In this document: positions 61,087 through 64,000 of the stretch, piece by piece
Layout: each line of letters begins with the position of its first letter
Position numbering within the stretch: position 1 is the first letter of the stretch
NCBI GenBank assembly: GCA_009929715.1
Contig: RZZX01000002.1
Location: 17,339 to 81,338, forward strand
From: Bacteroidia bacterium
GTDB taxonomy: Bacteria > Bacteroidota > Bacteroidia > Bacteroidales > Bacteroidaceae
Reading direction: 5' to 3'
DNA: 64,000 nucleotides
Program-made: the position numbers and the translations under genes
The notes under the pieces: model-generated
What the model saw: only the letters and a program-made list of their open reading frames with translations
The model's database searches: none
Told to the model about the DNA's origin: nothing

Positions 61087-62784
61087 TTAAAAGATGATTT
61101 TGAGAATCTTGGCACTATACGCATCAATAGATGTTTCAGTAGCCTGGTAGGGTAGCAAGCTGATCAACTCCTGTTTATCTGTGAGTAAATCAGTCGCTTC
61201 ATACCGATCGATCTGTGGCATTTGTAGATAATCGAACGCATGCGACGGGAGGTTGATTGCAATATTGACCGACTGACTATCAAAGTTGGCGATGATAAGC
61301 AACAGCTCTTGCTCTTTTTTTCGTAGAAACGCATACTGTTTATGCGCATTGAACTTCCAACCATTTTGGTTGACATACATTAAATCAAAAAAAGCCCCTT
61401 GTGAGATAGCCTGTTCCTGCGTACAGATATTCAAGATCTTCCGGTAGAGGTTGCAAAGTTCTTTTTGATCCTTAGAAAGCATCTTTTCATCAAACCGATT
61501 ACCGTTGCGCCATCTTCTAATCGTGTCTATGCTCCAATAATCGAAAATAGTGGTACGCCCATCTTGACCACTGAATCCTTCACGATCCATGCCAGCTTCA
61601 CCAAACTCTTGCCCAAAATAAACCATCATCGGATTGGTGTTCATACAAGCCGAAACTACTAATCCGGGAATAGCCTTCAGCGGATTTCCGGCAAAAAAGG
61701 CGGAAGCGATCCGCTGTTCATCATGGTTTTCTAGAAAATTCAACATACGTTGTTCGATACCGTTCAGACTTTGCCAACTTCGCGTGATGGCTGTAGCCGA
61801 CTCATAGCCGCAAATGACCCCACGAAGGGTATCATAAAGTCCTACTTTATCATATAAGTAGTCGAATTTACCACGAAACAAATAATTACGGTACTCAGCA
61901 GGGTTATAGACCTCAGCTATGAAAATCAGATCGGGGTGCAACGTTTTTACTTGTGGAATAACCCATTCCCAGAACTCTACCGGCACCATCTCTGCCATAT
62001 CGCAACGAAAGCCATCAATCCCTTTGGCACTCCAAAAGAGAAGAATTTCTTTCATCTTAAGCCAAGTGTCGGGCAATGGTGAGAAATGGCATAAGCCGCC
62101 ATTCTGAAAATCAATGCCATAGTTCAGTTTGATCGTTTCATACCAATCGTCTTTATGGGGTGTCGCGTCGAACCGGTTATTCCCCGTAGCTTTGGCGGGA
62201 AACTCTTCGTACGGTTCTGAGGCCCCGTCTTGCATATCGAACTCCCCCTGCAAGCTCGTCTGGGGGATGTAATAGAAATTGTTATAAGGGCTAAAAGAGA
62301 CCTGACAGTGATCCTCCTCTCCAAGTTGTTTGCTGCCTTGAGGCTGGGTATCCGAGTGGTATTGTCGTGCTACATGGTTTGGAACAAAGTCGATAATGAC
62401 TTTCATTCCTTCTTCGTGCGTGCGCTGAACCAATCCCTCAAACTCCTCCATGCGATGCTCTACCTGATCGGCTAAGTCGGGATCGATATCGAAATAATCT
62501 TTTATGGCATAAGGCGATCCAGCTTCCCCTTTGACGATTGCCGGATGATCTTTTGGTATGCCATGATTCTGATAATCGGTTTTAGTAGCATGCTCTATCA
62601 CCCCGGTATACCAGAGATGCGTTGTACCTAATTTTTTAATTTCGCAGAGAGCTTCCACAGTAAAGTTGGACATCTTTCCGCATCCATTCGCTTCTATAGA
62701 ACCATGGGGGGTACAGTGATTCGTATCGTTACCAAACAAGCGCGGTAACACTTGGTAGATAACCATTTTATGTGTGTGGTTCAT
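61087..62784 (-). CDS. GH13 alpha-amylase family protein
   Basis: About 565 aa. GH13 motifs: KVIIDFVPNHVAR, GFRCDMAEMVP (nucleophile Asp about 262), FIAEVYNPAEY (acid/base Glu about 291) and LENHDEQRIAS (Asp about 355). There is no signal peptide, so it is probably cytoplasmic and acts on maltodextrin or glycogen-like glucans. ATG 62784 (MNHTHKMVIYQVLPRLFG) is preferred; the TTG at 62811 would overlap the upstream patatin gene. Gap to patatin is 17 nt, so the two are probably co-transcribed. Confidence 0.92.
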   Translation of the reverse strand: MNHTHKMVIYQVLPRLFGNDTNHCTPHGSIEANGCGKMSNFTVEALCEIKKLGTTHLWYTGVIEHATKTDYQNHGIPKDHPAIVKGEAGSPYAIKDYFDIDPDLADQVEHRMEEFEGLVQRTHEEGMKVIIDFVPNHVARQYHSDTQPQGSKQLGEEDHCQVSFSPYNNFYYIPQTSLQGEFDMQDGASEPYEEFPAKATGNNRFDATPHKDDWYETIKLNYGIDFQNGGLCHFSPLPDTWLKMKEILLFWSAKGIDGFRCDMAEMVPVEFWEWVIPQVKTLHPDLIFIAEVYNPAEYRNYLFRGKFDYLYDKVGLYDTLRGVICGYESATAITRSWQSLNGIEQRMLNFLENHDEQRIASAFFAGNPLKAIPGLVVSACMNTNPMMVYFGQEFGEAGMDREGFSGQDGRTTIFDYWSIDTIRRWRNGNRFDEKMLSKDQKELCNLYRKILNICTQEQAISQGAFFDLMYVNQNGWKFNAHKQYAFLRKKEQELLLIIANFDSQSVNIAINLPSHAFDYLQMPQIDRYEATDLLTDKQELISLLPYQATETSIDAYSAKILKIIF

Positions 62785-62801
62785 GTTATAATCAGTTTTG
62801 T

Positions 62802-63605
62802 TTATTTCCAAATTTTTCCTTTCTCTGTGAGTAGTTGAGTGAGCACTTCATTGGCCACATTGTAGCCTTGCTCGAAAATCTCTTCTGCTTTTTCCAACTC
62901 AGTATTGCTATACCCATAGAGGTTGTACGGTTCAATTAATAGATCACATTTCTCTCTTTCCGGCACTGTATTGGCTCGGAACATGAAGTGAAAGGAACGC
63001 ATGGCGATAGTTAAGATATTTACTTTATACTCTTGTGCCATCAGTGGACTTACGTTGACGGCAACAACCTTCTCACAGACCCGCCTTACGGTCGATACGG
63101 GTAGGTTAAGCATCACGCCACCATCGACATAATTCGTTCCATCGATATTCACGGGGGCGAATAAAACGGGCATGCAGCATGAGGCCGCTACTCGTTCCGC
63201 TATTGCTCCTTTATGAAAGTGCACCATCCGTCCGCGATCTAGATCCGTAGCGGTAATGATCAGTGGCGTTTTTAACTCTTCAAGTGTTTGAGCTTTTAAA
63301 TTTGAATTTAAAAAGTCGATAAACTCACTTAAATCGAATAACCCCTTGCGTGGAATAACCCATTTAGTTAGGTCTTGAAACTTATGTCCCGAGAAATAAT
63401 CGAGCACTCGGTAAGGCTCATTGCCATCAGCATAAAACGCACCAGCCAATGCACCAGCACTGACTCCTGAAATAATATCCGGTTTGATGTTGTGTTCCAA
63501 CAATGCTTGCATAACACCTAAATGTGCAAACCCTTTAATAAACCCTCCACTCAAGGCGTATCCTATTTGATATTTTCGATTGGTCCAACTTTTTGTTGCT
63601 TCCAT
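62802..63605 (-). CDS. Patatin-like phospholipase
   Basis: 267 aa. Oxyanion-hole region YALSGGFIKGFAHLGV, nucleophile elbow SGVSAGALAGAF (Ser about residue 49) and the catalytic Asp in YVDGGVMLNLP. These define bacterial patatins (RssA-like), cytoplasmic serine lipid acyl hydrolases. No signal peptide. The native substrate is unknown; the link to the downstream amylase is positional only. Confidence 0.93.
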   Translation of the reverse strand: MEATKSWTNRKYQIGYALSGGFIKGFAHLGVMQALLEHNIKPDIISGVSAGALAGAFYADGNEPYRVLDYFSGHKFQDLTKWVIPRKGLFDLSEFIDFLNSNLKAQTLEELKTPLIITATDLDRGRMVHFHKGAIAERVAASCCMPVLFAPVNIDGTNYVDGGVMLNLPVSTVRRVCEKVVAVNVSPLMAQEYKVNILTIAMRSFHFMFRANTVPEREKCDLLIEPYNLYGYSNTELEKAEEIFEQGYNVANEVLTQLLTEKGKIWK

Positions 63606-63798
63606 GTTTCAATCTGTCCTTCTGTTTTCTTCGTTGCGAATTTAGTCATTTTATTGTAAGAACGATAAAAGTAAGTCGTTTTAAATGATTTTTTTTACCT
63701 TTTCTAGTTGCCGTTCCTGAATGATTAAATTTTTGAAAGAAGACTATACGGTTGTTGCGCTCTATTGGTCCTGTCTCTCTGATAAGCTTTCAGATAAA

Positions 63799-63840
63799 AA
63801 AAGAGAACCAAAGAGACCAAGCTCTCTTTAGTCCTCTCTT
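63799..63840 (-). terminator. Terminator of the right-edge gene
   Basis: On the minus strand an interrupted stem (AAGAGA and AAAGAGA pairing with TCTCTTT and TCTCTT) is followed by seven T. It lies 30 nt after the stop of the partial gene. Confidence 0.75.
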
Positions 63841-63869
63841 AATTGTTAAAGTTTAGGTTTCGTGTAGTG

Positions 63870-64000
63870 TTATGATTCTTTTTTTAAATCGACAGTATAC
63901 TCTTTAACTCCTTCGTAGATGGTTTTTACACGGATTTTTAATCCTTTCTTACCTTCCATTTGGTCAGCAATCTTGTCGAGTTTGAAAGATACATACCCTT
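63870..64000 (-). CDS. C-terminal end of an unidentified protein (partial)
   Basis: The minus-strand frame is open from the window edge to a TAA at 63870-63872 and encodes 42 residues: [19 protein letters not shown], then [18 protein letters not shown], then LKKES. Codon use is like the neighbours and a terminator follows, so it is likely real. I do not recognise the family from this fragment. Confidence 0.65.
   Translation of the reverse strand, partial: GYVSFKLDKIADQMEGKKGLKIRVKTIYEGVKEYTVDLKKES

Overview
The window looks like chromosome from a Bacteroidales bacterium, most likely Bacteroides or a close relative. The evidence is a SusC/SusD pair with a hybrid two-component regulator, lipoproteins with Bacteroides-style signal peptides, the bamD-rpoZ-DUF4293 gene order, a FecI/FecR sigma/anti-sigma pair, and many copies of the Bacteroides -7 promoter box TAnnTTTG. 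The base composition is moderately AT-rich, tRNA genes lack an encoded CCA, and most operons are short. I see no prophage, integrase, IS element or CRISPR array.

Layout. 1-12801: a polysaccharide utilization locus (HTCS regulator cut by the window edge, SusC, SusD, GH88, GH2, DUF2264), probably for a uronic-acid-containing glycan. 12990-17201: core genes bamD, rpoZ, DUF4293 and yigZ, then a lone HpaII-type restriction endonuclease homologue and a nitroreductase. 17311-22346 (minus): gcvP, an MBL hydrolase, rsmG and a DUF3298 lipoprotein. 22599-29576: copper ATPase, a GH16 glucanase paired with a large phosphoesterase/PQQ-propeller protein, and carboxynorspermidine decarboxylase. 29694-30184: five tRNAs (three identical Gly-GCC, two Leu). 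30312-30688: a non-coding repeat element. 30958-38488: EEP phosphohydrolase, GH97, a divergent FecI/FecR pair, a K+/H+ antiporter and a uracil permease. 38485-48202: a gene remnant, a phosphoesterase/outer-membrane pair, MATE, HAD, panB, MFS, two small proteins, and an SSS symporter with a NamZ-type muramidase. 48616-53071: lepA and two cation/proton antiporters behind an unusual multi-hairpin leader. 53152-56323 (minus): glgB, YhcH and DUF2461. 56815-58999: a cobalamin riboswitch followed by a YidE/AspT-type transporter. 59261-59756: a second, inverted copy of the non-coding element beside tRNA-Arg. 60217-64000: TPR protein, GH13 amylase, patatin, and the end of one more gene.

How it fits together. 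Sugar handling recurs: glycan import and degradation at the left, alpha-glucan enzymes (GH97, GlgB, GH13) in the middle and right, and probable peptidoglycan-sugar salvage (NamZ plus symporter). Ion homeostasis is the other theme (CopA, a TrkA-C antiporter, two Na+/H+-type antiporters, the riboswitch-linked YidE protein).

The least explained items are: (i) a ~340-360 bp non-coding element present twice, in opposite orientation, each copy just downstream of a tRNA gene and carrying a tandem array of 22-bp palindromic units identical over about 84 nt; (ii) the solitary HpaII-like protein, with Arg where I expect the family's catalytic Lys and no methyltransferase nearby; (iii) a four-segment, mutually exclusive hairpin leader before the antiporter operon; and (iv) a B12 riboswitch whose nearest gene is an anion-antiporter-like protein about 270 nt away. 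Family assignments rest on reading motifs by eye; no database search was possible.
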